Notes: a model not told the origin generated them from the sequence alone. 64,000 bases of DNA from Clostridia bacterium (GCA_035628995.1 DASPIR010000010.1:1-64000); one strand, 5' to 3'; positions 45,962-57,100 are shown, numbered from the stretch's first letter. A program made the numbers and translations.

Positions 45962-46153
45962 ATGAGTAAAAAAATCCATATGAAACCAGAAATAATACAA
46001 AAATTCAATTGGGGAGGAACTACAAAAGAGTGGGAAGATGAGGCGCATAAGCTTTCCAATCAGCTTGAGACCATGACTGCAGTCAACGCGATAATAGAAA
46101 GTCAAGACTGTGAAAGCGACATCAAAACATCCCCAACCGGAGATAACAAATAA
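45962..46153 (+). CDS. Small hypothetical protein, 63 residues
   Basis: ATG at 45962 with GGGAG eight bases before. A second ATG 21 bases upstream is in frame but has no site. The product begins MSKKIHMKPEI with NWGGTTKEWEDEAHK in the middle; polar, predicted helical, one Cys near the end. Followed directly by a good terminator, which supports expression. Family not recognised. Confidence 0.65.
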   Translation: MSKKIHMKPEIIQKFNWGGTTKEWEDEAHKLSNQLETMTAVNAIIESQDCESDIKTSPTGDNK

Positions 46154-46160
46154 GCGCAGC

Positions 46161-46192
46161 AAAAAACCTGATACATATGTATCAGGTTTATT
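46161..46192. terminator. Bidirectional terminator between small gene and tRNAs
   Basis: AAAAAACCTGATACATATGTATCAGG then TTTATTATT (arms AACCTGATACAT/ATGTATCAGGTT). Serves the plus-strand small gene and the minus-strand tRNAs. Confidence 0.85.
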
Positions 46193-46203
46193 ATTGTCAT
46201 AAA

Positions 46204-46280
46204 TGGTGGGCCTTCAGGGACTCGAACCCCGGACCAACCGGTTATGAGCCGGTTGCTCTAACCAACTGAGCTAAAGGCCC
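46204..46280 (-). tRNA. tRNA with CAU anticodon (Met elongator or Ile2)
   Basis: 77 nucleotides with encoded CCA. Acceptor GGGCCTT pairs with AAGGCCC; anticodon loop CTCATAA; T-loop GTTCGAG. CAU can be elongator Met or, after lysidine change, Ile for AUA. The sequence alone does not settle it for me. The first acceptor pair rules out a typical initiator. Confidence 0.93.
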
Positions 46281-46285
46281 TAAAA

Positions 46286-46361
46286 TGGCTCCCCAAGTTG
46301 GACTTGAACCAACGACCCTGCGGTTAACAGCCGCATGCTCTACCGACTGAGCTATTGAGGA
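46286..46361 (-). tRNA. tRNA-Asn (GUU)
   Basis: 76 nucleotides with encoded CCA. Acceptor TCCTCAA with TTGGGGA (one G-U), anticodon loop CTGTTAA, T-loop GTTCAAG, discriminator G. Five bases from the CAU tRNA and 88 after sigA. Confidence 0.96.
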
Positions 46362-46449
46362 ACTTCAAACTGACAAATATTATTTTACTAACTTTTATTA
46401 TGAAAGTCAACAGTAAATTTTGTATCAAATTGATTTTTTTTGAGTTTTT

Positions 46450-47538
46450 CTATTCAAGGAAATCCTTCAGCTTCTTACTTCTGCTTGGATGTCTGAGCTT
46501 CCTTAATGCCTTTGCTTCAATCTGTCTTATACGCTCTCTGGTGACATTAAACTCCTTGCCCACTTCCTCCAATGTCCTCGCTCTTCCATCCTCAAGACCG
46601 AATCTGAGCTTAAGCACCTTTTCTTCTCTCGGAGTTAAGGTATCAAGAACTTCCATAAGCTGTTCCTTAAGCAGTGTAAATGCTGCCGATTCTGCAGGCG
46701 CAGGAGCGTCTTCATCCGGTATGAAGTCACCCAAGTGGCTGTCTTCTTCTTCACCTATAGGAGTTTCAAGAGATACAGGTTCTTGGGCAATTTTCATAAT
46801 CTCCCTCACCTTATCCACTGTCATTCCCATTTCGTTTGCTATTTCTTCTGGGATAGGATCTCTGCCCAGCTCCTGAAGGAGCTGTCTTGAAACCCTTATA
46901 AGCTTATTTATTGTTTCAACCATATGCACAGGTATCCTAATAGTTCTTGCCTGGTCAGCAATAGCTCTTGTTATTGCCTGTCTAATCCACCAGGTAGCAT
47001 AGGTACTGAACTTGAAGCCTTTTGTATAATCAAACTTCTCAACAGCCTTTATAAGTCCGAGGTTTCCTTCCTGAATAAGATCCAGGAACAGCATCCCTCT
47101 TCCTACATACCTCTTTGCTATGCTAACTACCAATCTAAGGTTTGCTTCTGTAAGCTTCCTCTTAGCATCAAGATCATTTCTCTTAATTTTATTAGCTAAG
47201 TCAACCTCTTCTTCTGAACTCAGCAGTGGCACTTTGCCTATTTCCTTTAGATACATTCTAACAGGGTCGTCTATGCTAATACCTTCTGGAATGCTTATAT
47301 CGAGATCCACTTCTTCAGTTTCTTCATCAAGTGGCGGCATATCAACGTCATTTTCTACAGCTCCCACTACATCTATACCTTTGGTTTCCAGGTATTCATA
47401 CAGTTTATCAATCTGCTCCGGATCCATTTCTACTTCTTCAAAGGTATCCATTATTTCTTTATATGTCAGCGTTCCATTCTTCTTGCCTTTGTCAACAAGT
47501 TCTTTCACATATGTCATTTTGAGTTCTTCTGTTTTCAC
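46450..47538 (-). CDS. sigA: RNA polymerase primary sigma factor
   Basis: 362 residues. Region 1.1-like N-terminus, 1.2 ([11 protein letters not shown]), 2.1-2.4 ([40 protein letters not shown]), region 3, and 4.2 helix-turn-helix ([19 protein letters not shown]). GTG start at 47538 behind GGGAGGGG. Follows dnaG with 23 bases between, the usual dnaG-rpoD unit. Confidence 0.98.
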   Translation of the reverse strand: MKTEELKMTYVKELVDKGKKNGTLTYKEIMDTFEEVEMDPEQIDKLYEYLETKGIDVVGAVENDVDMPPLDEETEEVDLDISIPEGISIDDPVRMYLKEIGKVPLLSSEEEVDLANKIKRNDLDAKRKLTEANLRLVVSIAKRYVGRGMLFLDLIQEGNLGLIKAVEKFDYTKGFKFSTYATWWIRQAITRAIADQARTIRIPVHMVETINKLIRVSRQLLQELGRDPIPEEIANEMGMTVDKVREIMKIAQEPVSLETPIGEEEDSHLGDFIPDEDAPAPAESAAFTLLKEQLMEVLDTLTPREEKVLKLRFGLEDGRARTLEEVGKEFNVTRERIRQIEAKALRKLRHPSRSKKLKDFLE

Positions 47539-47561
47539 CGTTATCCCCTCCCTTCCGGATA

Positions 47562-49331
47562 TTACCTTTTCTTCTTCTGCAGTTCTTTAATCTCAACAAA
47601 AATTCTATTAGCCTCTTCTCTTTCTCCGGCTTGATACATCTCATCCATTTTTTCTGTCATTTTGTGAATATTCCTATCAGATTTTGATTGTTTTACCTTG
47701 TCCAAGCTGGATTTTATCAGGCTGTCTACATCTGCGTCAGGCAGCTTTTGGCTAAAGATTTCTGCAACCCTTGATTTCTCATCGTCATTTTCAAAGAAAC
47801 CTATAATCTCCCCTGCCGTTATTGCCTTTTCTTCATTGGCTGATTTCTGAATAATTCCAGCAATTTTAGCATGGATATCATTGGAAAAATCAGCTGGCTT
47901 CAAGAGCTCAAAAATATTTTTTGCTTTCTTGAAATAATAAATACATATATTGAGAAGATAAATCTCTGCTATTATTTCACCTTTTTTCAACTCTAGCTCT
48001 GTTTTTTTACTATTTATTATATTATGTTTATTATTTCCATTTTTATTCTTATCCCTCAGCCTGTTTAGCTCTGCGTAAAGAGCCGGCTCATTTACCTGCA
48101 TGATGTTCGAATACTTTTTTATATAAGCATCTACCTCTACGTTGCTTTCAACATCCATTAAAACTTCTGAAAAGCCCTTTGTAAATCTTATTCTATCTTG
48201 TATGTTATTTATGTCCAAACCCTTTTTTAAATTTTCAATTTTGTATTCTATAAGGGAAGTGCTTTTCCTAATTCTTTCCCTGAAGGCATCTATGCCTTCC
48301 TTTCTGATATATTCATCAGGATCCTTACCTGAGGGCAAGCTTAGAACCTTTACTACACAGCCTTCCTTCTCAAGGACGGATAAACCCTTCATTGTTGCAG
48401 TCTGGCCTGCCAAATCCGAATCATAAGAAATTATGATATCATTGGAAAACCGCTTCAACAGCTTCGCCTGATTTTCAGTGAAGGCTGTCCCCAATGAGGC
48501 AACAGCATTTTCCACTCCGAATTGATGCAGGGCTATTGCATCCATGTAACCTTCAACTACGATAATATTCTCAAGGTTTTGCAGCTTTTTAACAAAATTC
48601 AGTCCGTAAATATTGTACCCTTTGTTAAAAACAGGTGTATCCGGTGAATTGAGGTACTTCGGCTTCGAGTCATCCATAACTCTTCCCCCAAAGGCAATTA
48701 CATTTCCCTTGAGATCTATTATAGGAAACATCACCCTGTTCCTGAACTTGTCGTAATATCTTTCGCCATCCTTATTCTTAACAATGAGCCCAGCCTTATA
48801 CAGGAGTTCCGCATTAAAGCCCTTCCTCTTCAAGAAATCCAAGAGCTCATGCCATTTATCCGGAGCGAACCCCAGACCAAACCGCTTAATGATTGCTTCA
48901 CTCAGACCTCTTCTTTTGAGGTATTCCATTGCCTTAATGTCTTTATTGAGATTGCTGTAAAAAAACCTTGCGGCTTCAGTATTAACCTTATATAATGCTT
49001 TTTGAAGCTTTGCTTTTTCGAGCTGTCTGGGATCATTGTCCTCTTCAAGCTGTATAGCTGCTCTTTCAGCAAGCAGCTTCACTGCTTCAATAAAATTGAT
49101 TCTTTCGATTTTCTGTATAAAAGTTATTACGTTACCTCCAACACCGCATCCGAAACAGTTAAATATCTGTTTTGATGATGACACGCTGAAGGATGGTGTC
49201 TTCTCGGAATGGAAGGGGCATAAGGCTCCATAGTTGCTGCCGCTTCTTTTCAAAGTCATGTATCCCGAAATAACATCCACTATATCGTTTTTTTCTATTA
49301 TCTCAGAAATCTTATCTTCTGAGAAAAGCAT
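47562..49331 (-). CDS. dnaG: DNA primase
   Basis: About 589 residues from the ATG at 49331 (AGGTGG eight bases upstream; a GTG at 49343 is in frame). N-terminal zinc finger [11 protein letters not shown] with a later CFGCG; TOPRIM core with [10 protein letters not shown] and [11 protein letters not shown]-terminal DnaB-binding helical domain. It makes RNA primers at the fork. Confidence 0.97.
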   Translation of the reverse strand: MLFSEDKISEIIEKNDIVDVISGYMTLKRSGSNYGALCPFHSEKTPSFSVSSSKQIFNCFGCGVGGNVITFIQKIERINFIEAVKLLAERAAIQLEEDNDPRQLEKAKLQKALYKVNTEAARFFYSNLNKDIKAMEYLKRRGLSEAIIKRFGLGFAPDKWHELLDFLKRKGFNAELLYKAGLIVKNKDGERYYDKFRNRVMFPIIDLKGNVIAFGGRVMDDSKPKYLNSPDTPVFNKGYNIYGLNFVKKLQNLENIIVVEGYMDAIALHQFGVENAVASLGTAFTENQAKLLKRFSNDIIISYDSDLAGQTATMKGLSVLEKEGCVVKVLSLPSGKDPDEYIRKEGIDAFRERIRKSTSLIEYKIENLKKGLDINNIQDRIRFTKGFSEVLMDVESNVEVDAYIKKYSNIMQVNEPALYAELNRLRDKNKNGNNKHNIINSKKTELELKKGEIIAEIYLLNICIYYFKKAKNIFELLKPADFSNDIHAKIAGIIQKSANEEKAITAGEIIGFFENDDEKSRVAEIFSQKLPDADVDSLIKSSLDKVKQSKSDRNIHKMTEKMDEMYQAGEREEANRIFVEIKELQKKKR

Positions 49332-49400
49332 GTTGTTTTCCACCTTTATATTTATTAGAATATTTCTATCGATAATTAATATATTTATTCTCCATATATT

Positions 49401-49853
49401 TTAAATATCCTTCATATTCTGTGAAATTAGAAAGCTGAGTGATTTTTCAAATTCCTTGTCATCGCTTTCACGACGCTTTGCAGGGCCTTTTGTTCTTCCG
49501 CCGCTCCTTCGCACGACTCCTGACATATGTCTTTCAAAAAGCAGTTGGTCAATATTATTCTCATCATATATCATCCCGCTGAAGGATACTGCGTAAGCCT
49601 TCTTGCCAAGTACCAGGGATGCAAGTCCGAAGTCTCCTGTCACAACTAAATCTCCTTTTGATGCTTTATTAATTATTGCCATATCTACTGCCTGCGATAC
49701 ATTATCAACCATTATTTTTTCCATGGTCCCACCGGAATTGCAGCTGTGGTGGCATATGCTGTGAAAAAAAACAACACCGATTCCATATCGGGCTGCAACT
49801 TTTTCTATCAAGGCAGTAACTGGGCAGGCATCTCCATCTATAAGTATTCTCAT
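49401..49853 (-). CDS. YaiI/YqxD family protein (DUF188)
   Basis: 150 residues from the ATG at 49853 (GGAG upstream; a longer start at 49889 lacks a site). N-terminal ILIDGDACPV and GDLVVTGDFGLASLVL, the family's acidic PIN-like core. Function is unknown; often beside dnaG in Firmicutes. Confidence 0.9.
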   Translation of the reverse strand: MRILIDGDACPVTALIEKVAARYGIGVVFFHSICHHSCNSGGTMEKIMVDNVSQAVDMAIINKASKGDLVVTGDFGLASLVLGKKAYAVSFSGMIYDENNIDQLLFERHMSGVVRRSGGRTKGPAKRRESDDKEFEKSLSFLISQNMKDI

Positions 49854-50015
49854 ATTGGTATCTCCATCACTGGATGGATTCAAAAACATAAAATTTTTCT
49901 TTAGAATCCGTCCACATTATGTTAAATAAGATAATTAGAGTGCCGAATTAAATTTTATTCGACACACAATTCAAATATCCTTCAAATTATAAGAAATTTT
50001 ATCATTTTTTGTTCA

Positions 50016-51014
50016 CTACACCTTCCATGGTGAAGGAATGAATAGCTCAGTGAACAAGTTTATGGCAAAACGGTCGGACATACCTGCGATATAATCACAT
50101 ACATATCTTTCTTTATTCGCATTATCATTTTCCCCAAAACCCTCAATGGGTATTTCCTCCGGGTACTCGATATAGTATTCGTACAAGCCCTTTACTATAT
50201 TTTTTGCTTTTTTCTCTTCTACCTTTGCAGCGGAGCCAATATATACATTATCAAACATGAATTCCCTCAGTTCGTTAGTAGCCTGCATTACAGCACTGCT
50301 CATCACGATATTGTCTCTGCCCATACTTTCATTAATAATGTCCGTTATCATTGTATTTATCCTTTGGTTGTGGGTAAAGCCGAGAACCTCCATGCATTCT
50401 ATTGGTATTGAAGATACTTCCAGTATACCTCCTCTTAATGCATCATCAATATCATGATTAATGTAAGCTATCCTGTCGGAAATACTTACTATTTTACCCT
50501 CCAGTGTTTCTGGCTCCAAGCTCCCTGTATGCTTCAAAATACCGTCCCTTACCTCATAGGTCAGGTTGAGGCCTCTTCCACTCTCCAGAAAGTCAACAAC
50601 CCTGAGGCTTTGTTCATTATGCTTAAACCCGCCTGGATGTATATTGTTCAATTCCTTCTCCCCGGCATGTCCAAAGGGAGTATGCCCCAAGTCATGTCCC
50701 AGTGCGATTGCTTCAGTCAGGTCTTCATTCAATCTGAGCGCCCTTGCTATAGTCCTGGCTATCTGCGATACCTCAAGAGTATGCGTCAGCCTTGTTCTAT
50801 AATGATCCCCTTCCGGTGATATAAATACCTGTGTCTTGTGCTTAAGCCTTCTGAAAGCTTTAGAATGAAGTATCCTATCTCTGTCCCTTTGGTAATCGGT
50901 TCTTATATCGCATTTTGTCTCTTCTGTAAGCCGTCCCCTTGTATTCATGCTTAGAGCGGCATACTTTGATAGATTTTGCTTTTCCAGATTTTCAGTGATT
51001 TCTCTTATTTTCAT
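50016..51014 (-). CDS. dgt: Deoxyguanosinetriphosphate triphosphohydrolase-like protein
   Basis: 332 residues. HD domain: RTRLTHTLEVSQIAR (His), ALGHDLGHTPFGHAGE (HD and downstream His), and a late DRIAYINHDIDD Asp. It hydrolyses dNTPs to nucleoside and triphosphate. Typical of the short type-1 dGTPase-like proteins near dnaG in clostridia. Confidence 0.93.
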   Translation of the reverse strand: MKIREITENLEKQNLSKYAALSMNTRGRLTEETKCDIRTDYQRDRDRILHSKAFRRLKHKTQVFISPEGDHYRTRLTHTLEVSQIARTIARALRLNEDLTEAIALGHDLGHTPFGHAGEKELNNIHPGGFKHNEQSLRVVDFLESGRGLNLTYEVRDGILKHTGSLEPETLEGKIVSISDRIAYINHDIDDALRGGILEVSSIPIECMEVLGFTHNQRINTMITDIINESMGRDNIVMSSAVMQATNELREFMFDNVYIGSAAKVEEKKAKNIVKGLYEYYIEYPEEIPIEGFGENDNANKERYVCDYIAGMSDRFAINLFTELFIPSPWKV

Positions 51015-51169
51015 TTACCCATCTCCATTTGCAATTCCCCTTGCATATGCATAGCGGTTAAAAGAATTATATACAGATTTTAATATATTATTTATACGTA
51101 AATGTAATATACAACATAAATTTAAATATTCCTTTATATTCGCAAAATTTTTTGCATAAATAACGAGAG

Positions 51170-51838
51170 GCAACAGGAGCAATGTATCGGTAAATAAGTG
51201 CAAATCACTTATGTATATCGACTCACACGATATAAGCTTTGGACAGAATTAGAGCTTGCTACTTGTAAAATCCTAACGCGCATAAACCCGGCGTCCAAGG
51301 CTTTTGCATAAGCAAATAGGTTACATCTGTTTGTGGGCGTAGCCCACATCTAGGTATGCGCTAGGTTTACATCACGTAAACCTTACGGATTTTCCTACGT
51401 ATCTTCACTCTATTCTGTTACCCAAAGACTTATAGCGAGTAGGCGCATCTAATCCACCTTAATTTGTCATGCGCCGTAAACGAGCTTCATAAAAGACTTC
51501 CTTAATCTAAAAATATTTTATTAGAAGCCTTTTATATAAGTGTTCGCTGATATACATAAGTTAATGCTCCCCTAAATCGTTACTGAGCTTTAGTTCACTT
51601 AGTAGTTAATTGGTGAGACAGCCATGCAAATAGCCTAAGCATGCTTATACAGAAATTGTTAATGGCTCTTAGGAGCGGAGCCTTAGAAATTACCGTGAGC
51701 GAGACAGGACGTCGAGCTAGCTTTCCAGGGACAAGGATGTCCTTTGGAAAGCGTTAGGTAATTCTTAGGCGCAGCGAGTTAGTGCCATCAATTTTTGTAT
51801 ACTCATACGTGGCTATTTGCATGGCTGTCCTTATTTTG
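51170..51838 (+). ncRNA. Large structured repeat, candidate non-coding RNA, copy A
   Basis: The gap between dgt and the ArsR-type gene has no coding frame, but nearly all of it can be folded. A closing helix ACAGCCATGCAAATAGCC (51618-51635) pairs with GGCTATTTGCATGGCTGT (51811-51828) and is followed by CCTTATTTTG, like an intrinsic terminator. Inside, TATACAGAAATTG pairs with CAATTTTTGTATA through one G-U, GCTTTCC with GGAAAGC, and GGACA with TGTCC around an AGGA loop. The 5' part has further hairpins (CCTAACGCGCATA with TATGCGCTAGG; GGCGCAT with ATGCGCC; GTGGGCGTAGCCCAC). Copy B at 63690-64000 keeps the folds with different bases. Wobble pairs favour plus-strand transcription. Family not recognised. 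Confidence 0.7.
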
Positions 51839-51884
51839 CGATTTAGCACAAATATTAAAGGCTGCATAAAATGCAGCCCTGTGG

Positions 51885-52913
51885 TTAATCCGCTCCGAAG
51901 AAATATTTGTTTATATCATCTATTACTTTTTTAAGTTTTTCCTTATCTGCATAGAAATATTTAATATTTCTTATCTTTTCTTCCTGTATAAAGCCCGCTT
52001 GTTTTAATATATCCAAATGATGCGATACTGTTGGGGTGGATATTCCAACCAACTCGGACAATGCTTTCCCATAATTCTTATTGTTCACCAGTATTCGAAG
52101 TATCTCCATTCTGGATTTGTCATCAATAACCTTTAATATTTTGGAAAGCTCATCTAATAGGGCTTCTCGTTTGTCTCTAGTTACCCTGCAGTCAAAAACC
52201 ACATAGAGCTTGTCACCTGAGAATATTCTTATGCACCTTTGGGGTGAAACGAAATATGAGGGAATTATGCAATATTCCTTGTAGCCGGAAAACAACTTCC
52301 TCGGCCTTCCGGATATCTTTTCGAGTGCTGATTCCACACTGTCCTTACCAGTGAAGCTGTCTACATATTGTATTCCAGCATCCATCCTGTCCTTACACCG
52401 CTCCAGCTTTGCCATAAAATCATTGTTAAGTACGGTTTTATAGGTATGTACAGTGTTCTTTTTTATATTCTCAGGGTGTTCAAAGAACTCCATAAGGTCA
52501 TTGTCTTCAATTATCCACTTTATCTTTTCTTGAATTTTATACCGTTCCTTTTTATCGATAAAAGCTTTCTCTATCTTCACTTTTTCTATTTCTTCATTTA
52601 ATAAGAAGTAGTAGAAATCAAGCAAGTCAAGGTGCTCAATATACTCAATAAACTTCGGTATTGATGTAAGCTCACCGCTTTCCAGTATGAGGTTCAATAT
52701 ATTCATACCCCCGGCAGGAAACAGCTTAATAGTATCCAACGCCTTCAGGTCATTGGTTTTAAGCTTTGATAATACCTCATCCGCCCATTTTATTTCATAC
52801 TGGTGATGTGCAGCATCCGTAAGCAAATGCACGGCACAAATCAGTTCTATAACCGGAGAATTAAAAATCTTTACATTTGGCTCATTGTTCTCCCCATAAA
52901 TCTCCATTGGCAT
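51885..52913 (-). CDS. ArsR-type winged-helix regulator with long N-terminal domain
   Basis: 342 residues. The last 85 are an ArsR-like winged helix (SRMEILRILVNNKNYGKALSEL, then TPTVSHHLDILKQAGFI). The first 250 form an alpha/beta domain without a motif I recognise, resembling the DUF5937-type extension found in some ArsR relatives. No metal-binding Cys pair in the helix. An 18-bp palindrome lies right before its ribosome site, suggesting autoregulation. Monocistronic. Confidence 0.82.
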   Translation of the reverse strand: MPMEIYGENNEPNVKIFNSPVIELICAVHLLTDAAHHQYEIKWADEVLSKLKTNDLKALDTIKLFPAGGMNILNLILESGELTSIPKFIEYIEHLDLLDFYYFLLNEEIEKVKIEKAFIDKKERYKIQEKIKWIIEDNDLMEFFEHPENIKKNTVHTYKTVLNNDFMAKLERCKDRMDAGIQYVDSFTGKDSVESALEKISGRPRKLFSGYKEYCIIPSYFVSPQRCIRIFSGDKLYVVFDCRVTRDKREALLDELSKILKVIDDKSRMEILRILVNNKNYGKALSELVGISTPTVSHHLDILKQAGFIQEEKIRNIKYFYADKEKLKKVIDDINKYFFGAD

Positions 52914-52929
52914 TCATAACACCTCCCCG

Positions 52930-52947
52930 ATTAGATATATATCTAAT
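52930..52947. promoter_or_regulatory. 18-bp palindrome, probable operator of the ArsR-type gene
   Basis: ATTAGATATATATCTAAT is a perfect palindrome directly upstream of GGGGAGG and the ATG at 52913. ArsR-family regulators bind such AT-rich dyads at their own promoters. Confidence 0.7.
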
Positions 52948-52993
52948 AAAAATATTACCAATTTATTAACAAACATGCAACAGAAAGTTTAAA

Positions 52994-53716
52994 TCATTCA
53001 ATACCTATTATTCTTAGCTCTTTTTCGTTAAGTTCCCTGAAGTCCCCAAGCTCCATGGTTTCGTCCAGCTTCAGATCCCCCATGGAAATTCGCTTTAGAT
53101 ATATAACTTCTTTATCTACTGACTTAAACATCCTTTTTACCTGATGGTACTTGCCCTCATATATTGTAATCTCAACCAAAGAAGCTTCGCCACTTTCCAG
53201 TATCTTAAGCTGCGAAGGCATAGTCCTGTATCCATCCTCCAGAGTAACACCGCTGTTGAAGGCTTCCACATCTTCTTCCGTCACTCTGCCCATGATTTTT
53301 GCAAGGTAGGTCTTGGGTACATGCTTTTTGGGAGACAACAGCCGGTGAGTGAGCTGCCCGTCATTCGTCAGCAGCAAAAGGCCTTCTGTATCCTTGTCCA
53401 GTCTGCCAACTGGAAAAGGGTTGAAGGCTTTGAATTCATCAGAGAGTAAATCCACTACCGTCCGCTCGCGGCTGTCTTCAGTGGCAGATATTACTCCCTG
53501 AGGCTTATTCATCAATATATATATAGTGTCCTTGTAAAAGAGCCTTCTTCCACCTACCTTAATTTCCTGAGATTCAGCCTCTACCTGCTGGCCTGAATCC
53601 TTCACCACAGTTCCATCTATTTCAACCGAGCCGCTTTTTATAAGCTCCTTTACTTCCTTTCTAGTGCCATACCCCATATTGGATAATATCTTGTCTATAC
53701 GCTGTCTAGTACCCAT
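52994..53716 (-). CDS. RsuA/RluB-family pseudouridine synthase
   Basis: 240 residues from ATG 53716 (AAGGAG eight bases upstream; a GTG at 53719 is next to it). N-terminal S4 RNA-binding domain (QRIDKILSNMGYGTRKEV), then the synthase core with PVGRLDKDTEGLLLLTNDG holding the catalytic Asp, and EGKYHQVKRMF. It modifies uridine in rRNA; which site is not decidable from sequence alone. Confidence 0.93.
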   Translation of the reverse strand: MGTRQRIDKILSNMGYGTRKEVKELIKSGSVEIDGTVVKDSGQQVEAESQEIKVGGRRLFYKDTIYILMNKPQGVISATEDSRERTVVDLLSDEFKAFNPFPVGRLDKDTEGLLLLTNDGQLTHRLLSPKKHVPKTYLAKIMGRVTEEDVEAFNSGVTLEDGYRTMPSQLKILESGEASLVEITIYEGKYHQVKRMFKSVDKEVIYLKRISMGDLKLDETMELGDFRELNEKELRIIGIE

Positions 53717-53719
53717 CAC

Positions 53720-54015
53720 TGTTTCTCCTTTTAAACGTTTTGCGAAATATCCTTAGCATTGTTCCTTCAGATTTCGTAAAAAGTATCCTTGTTGTTATTG
53801 AATTCGCACTATACCCAATGTGAATACTTTCGTGCGTTCAATATATCCATAAATATTTTAACATTCCACTAAGAATATATTATACAATATGCTTATATAA
53901 ATCGCACATGAAAGATTACTTCGATTAGCTGCGATTTATAACGTTAATGAAGACGTTTCGCACTATCGAACTATTATTTAAAGGATTTAGTGCGAAAGTC
54001 CTAGAACATAGAAGT
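53720..54015. other. Non-coding gap with inverted repeats before the 1642-residue fusion gene
   Basis: AT-rich, no gene seen. GAC-TTTCGCACTA (53952-53965) pairs with TAGTGCGAAA-GTC (53988-54000); related TTCGCACTAT and CTTTCGTGCG pieces occur near 53801-53838. This could be an operator set for the fusion operon or a leftover terminator. Confidence 0.4.
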
Positions 54016-54044
54016 TTGAAAAATTAAAACCATTAGAATATAAT
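54016..54044 (+). promoter_or_regulatory. Promoter of the fusion-protein operon
   Basis: -35 TTGAAA (54016-54021), 17 bases, -10 TATAAT (54039-54044). It lies about 65 bases before the ATG, which has its own AGGAGG. Confidence 0.75.
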
Positions 54045-54108
54045 GAAAATAAATGTATAAAGCTAACCCCATATATCTCCACTATTTCCGGCACTTAAGG
54101 AGGATTCT

Positions 54109-57100
54109 ATGTATAACGATAACGTAACCCGGCTTTACAATAATATCAGCAGCAGGCTGCTCTTGGCAGATTGGCCACATTATATGGAGGATACACAGAT
54201 TGAAATAAAAGCATATATGGAAGATAACCGCTTCATGGATAATCTTCATAAGATAGTAGAAAACAGGGATTACAGCTGCAGCGCTGTACTAACACTGTGC
54301 AAGAGCCTTATGGATGAGCTTGCACACGATAATATCCCCCTAAGCTGGCTCGAATATGTATACCAGTATGCCTTGAATAAATCCTTCCCCCATGCTGTTG
54401 AGACAGAGCTTCAAGACAACCTTGAAAACTCATGCCTTATATATTTGAATACTCTCAAGGTAATTTCTGAATTCCAGAAAAAAGACAGTGACAGCACATG
54501 GCAAAGTAAATACCCCATGATATTCCTCTCTGCTGAAGAAGAGGCCGAACTTGAGAACCCCTTGGAATATATGAAGTTCCTCAAAGCCTTCGATGATGAA
54601 TATGTATATGAGATGATGAAGCTCAACCAGGAGGTCTTGGGTTATAACACGCTTGATCATATTTGCGGAGTGCATTATTTATCATTATATATAGGAAGAG
54701 AACTGAAAAAAGCAGGAATCCCCATTGACCTTGGCAGGGTTTCAGGGGCTGCTGCCGGTCATGATATAGGTAAATACGGGTGTAAATCCTCGGAGCTTAA
54801 AAGAGTGCCGTATCTCCACTACTATTATACCGATTTATGGTTCAAGAATCACGATATAACCTATATCGGGCACATAGCCATGAATCATTCCACCTGGGAC
54901 CTGGAGCTTGAGAATCTCCCCCTGGAATCCCTCATACTCATTTACTCAGATTTCAGAGTAAAACAAAGAACAAATGAGGGCAGCAAAGAAATGAATATTT
55001 ATTCCCTTCAGGATTCCTTTAGGGTTATTCTCGATAAACTGGACAATGTGGATGATACGAAGGAAAAGAAGTACAGACGTGTGTACTCCAAGCTTTTAGA
55101 CTTTGAGGATTATATGGTGAATCTAGGTGTCGAGGTTGATATCAGCAGGATAACCAATGGCTTCCACGGGGAGTATAAGCGTAAAAACTGGCATTTTTCT
55201 CTGATGGGCGGAAAGCAAGTTATTAAGAATATCAAGTACCTCGCAATCAACCACAATATAAGCCTTATGTATCAGCTAAGAGATGAAGCTTCACTTAATC
55301 TGATACTGGAATCAGCCAGGAGTGAGAGCAATTGGAAAAGGCTAAGGGAATATATCCGGATTTTCGAGGAATATTCCACATATCTCACACAGAAGCAAAA
55401 GCTTATAACAATTAAGTTTCTCTATGATCAGGCGGTTCATTTGGAGGATGATATCCGAAGGCAGTGTTCGGAGCTTATCGGGCTGCTCATTGCTTCCTTT
55501 GATGAGGACTACCGCAAGGAGGTCCCTGAGGATGCCATACTTGACACTCCATCCATAACCAGCTATGCACTCTTGGACAGATATATGCAGCTTTTTATCA
55601 ATCCCGATCACAAGATGGTACCTCTTCACAGAGGCTATTTGGGATACAACATCAGTATTGTGATATCTTCATTGTTTTCGCATTGCAGCAAGAATCAGGT
55701 GGAAAGCTTCAAGAAGGTTGTCGTCAAGTATTATAACGAAACCTCTCGAAGGTCTACTGAGACAAAACTGTACCTGCTTGAAGCTGTAAGGTGTATCCCA
55801 GTCTCCAATGAGCACAAGACAGACAAGAAAATTCTTGAGTATGTCGGAAGGATGTTGAAAGAAAAGAACACCGTTCTGAGGCTTTCTGCTTTAGATGTGG
55901 CCTATAATGTTTTGTTCCGTTCTTCAGGCCATATTGACGCATTAGGCGAAGAAGCAGTAATAAGCAACTTTGCACTTACTGTTAAGCAATTAATATCGAA
56001 TAATCTGATAAGCTCCAGTTTTGCCTCTGAAAACTTCCTTAAATACAGAATAGCAGTTCTGCTTGGCATGGAACCGATGATATTGGATATGCTTTCAGAC
56101 TTCTGTCAAAAAGATGTGCATAAGCTTTCCGAAATCTCCTTAAGCAATCTTAAGACAGCAACAGAGTGGGTGTTAAAAAGACTTCAGATAGACCTGCTCT
56201 TGGATTATTCCTTGAAAAACCCAAAATCCAATGGGTTTTATTCAGCCATGCATTTCTGCAATCTTCTGAAGGTCAGTGCTTCAGAAAATGTCCGCAACCG
56301 TGCCGGAGAAGCTCTGATACAGATAGTCCCTCATTTGTCGGTAGAACAGAGGAATGACATAGCTGTAGAAATGCTGAGAGCTCTTGAAATTGATGGCTAT
56401 CAGTTTGCCGAATACATACCCAGCTATCTTGGAAAACTGATACTTTCCCTTGAGCCCGTCGAGCTTGATGAAGTCCTGGACGATTTCAAGGAGAAAATCA
56501 AAAACTCCACCCCTCACTTAGATTCCCTTATGGTAAAAACCATAAGCATAGCTATAGCAAACTATCCCGCGTATATTGAAATATCACATGAAGAGAAAGA
56601 CATCTTTGAAAACAGACTTGAGAAAATGCTGGGTATCATCATTAATGGACTTGCCCATTACGATGGAAATGTAAAACAGGCTGCCTTCAGCGTTTTGGGT
56701 AAGGAAATCTTTGGCTCCACCACTCTAATGCTTAATGAAAAGCGGCAGATATTTACCCATATCGCAAAAAAGCTGCTGACACTTCTTGAGGATGATATCC
56801 AGGAAGGTCTGCTTTTTCTTACAAATTCTGCAGGCTTAAATAGCATATACAGATTTATTTCCGATTATACCTTTTTTTATAAGGACATTGATATTGTTAT
56901 ACCTGAGAAGGTTGCTTTCTTCCCGGGAGCCTTTGACCCCTTCTCCCTCGGCCATAAAGAGATTGCAAGAGCCATCCGGGATATGGGCTTTGAAGTCTAT
57001 CTCGCAGTAGACGAATTTTCCTGGTCAAAGAAAACTCTTCCTAACCTTATCAGAAAAAATATTATAAATATGTCTATCGCGGATGAATTCAATATATACA

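Noticed and set aside
46204-46280. Firm assignment of the CAU tRNA as tRNA-Met or tRNA-Ile2
   Set aside because: Anticodon modification by TilS cannot be read with confidence from this sequence alone.
51170-51838. Reading the structured element as an insertion sequence or CRISPR
   Set aside because: No transposase frame, no terminal inverted repeats with target duplication, and no regular repeat-spacer array.
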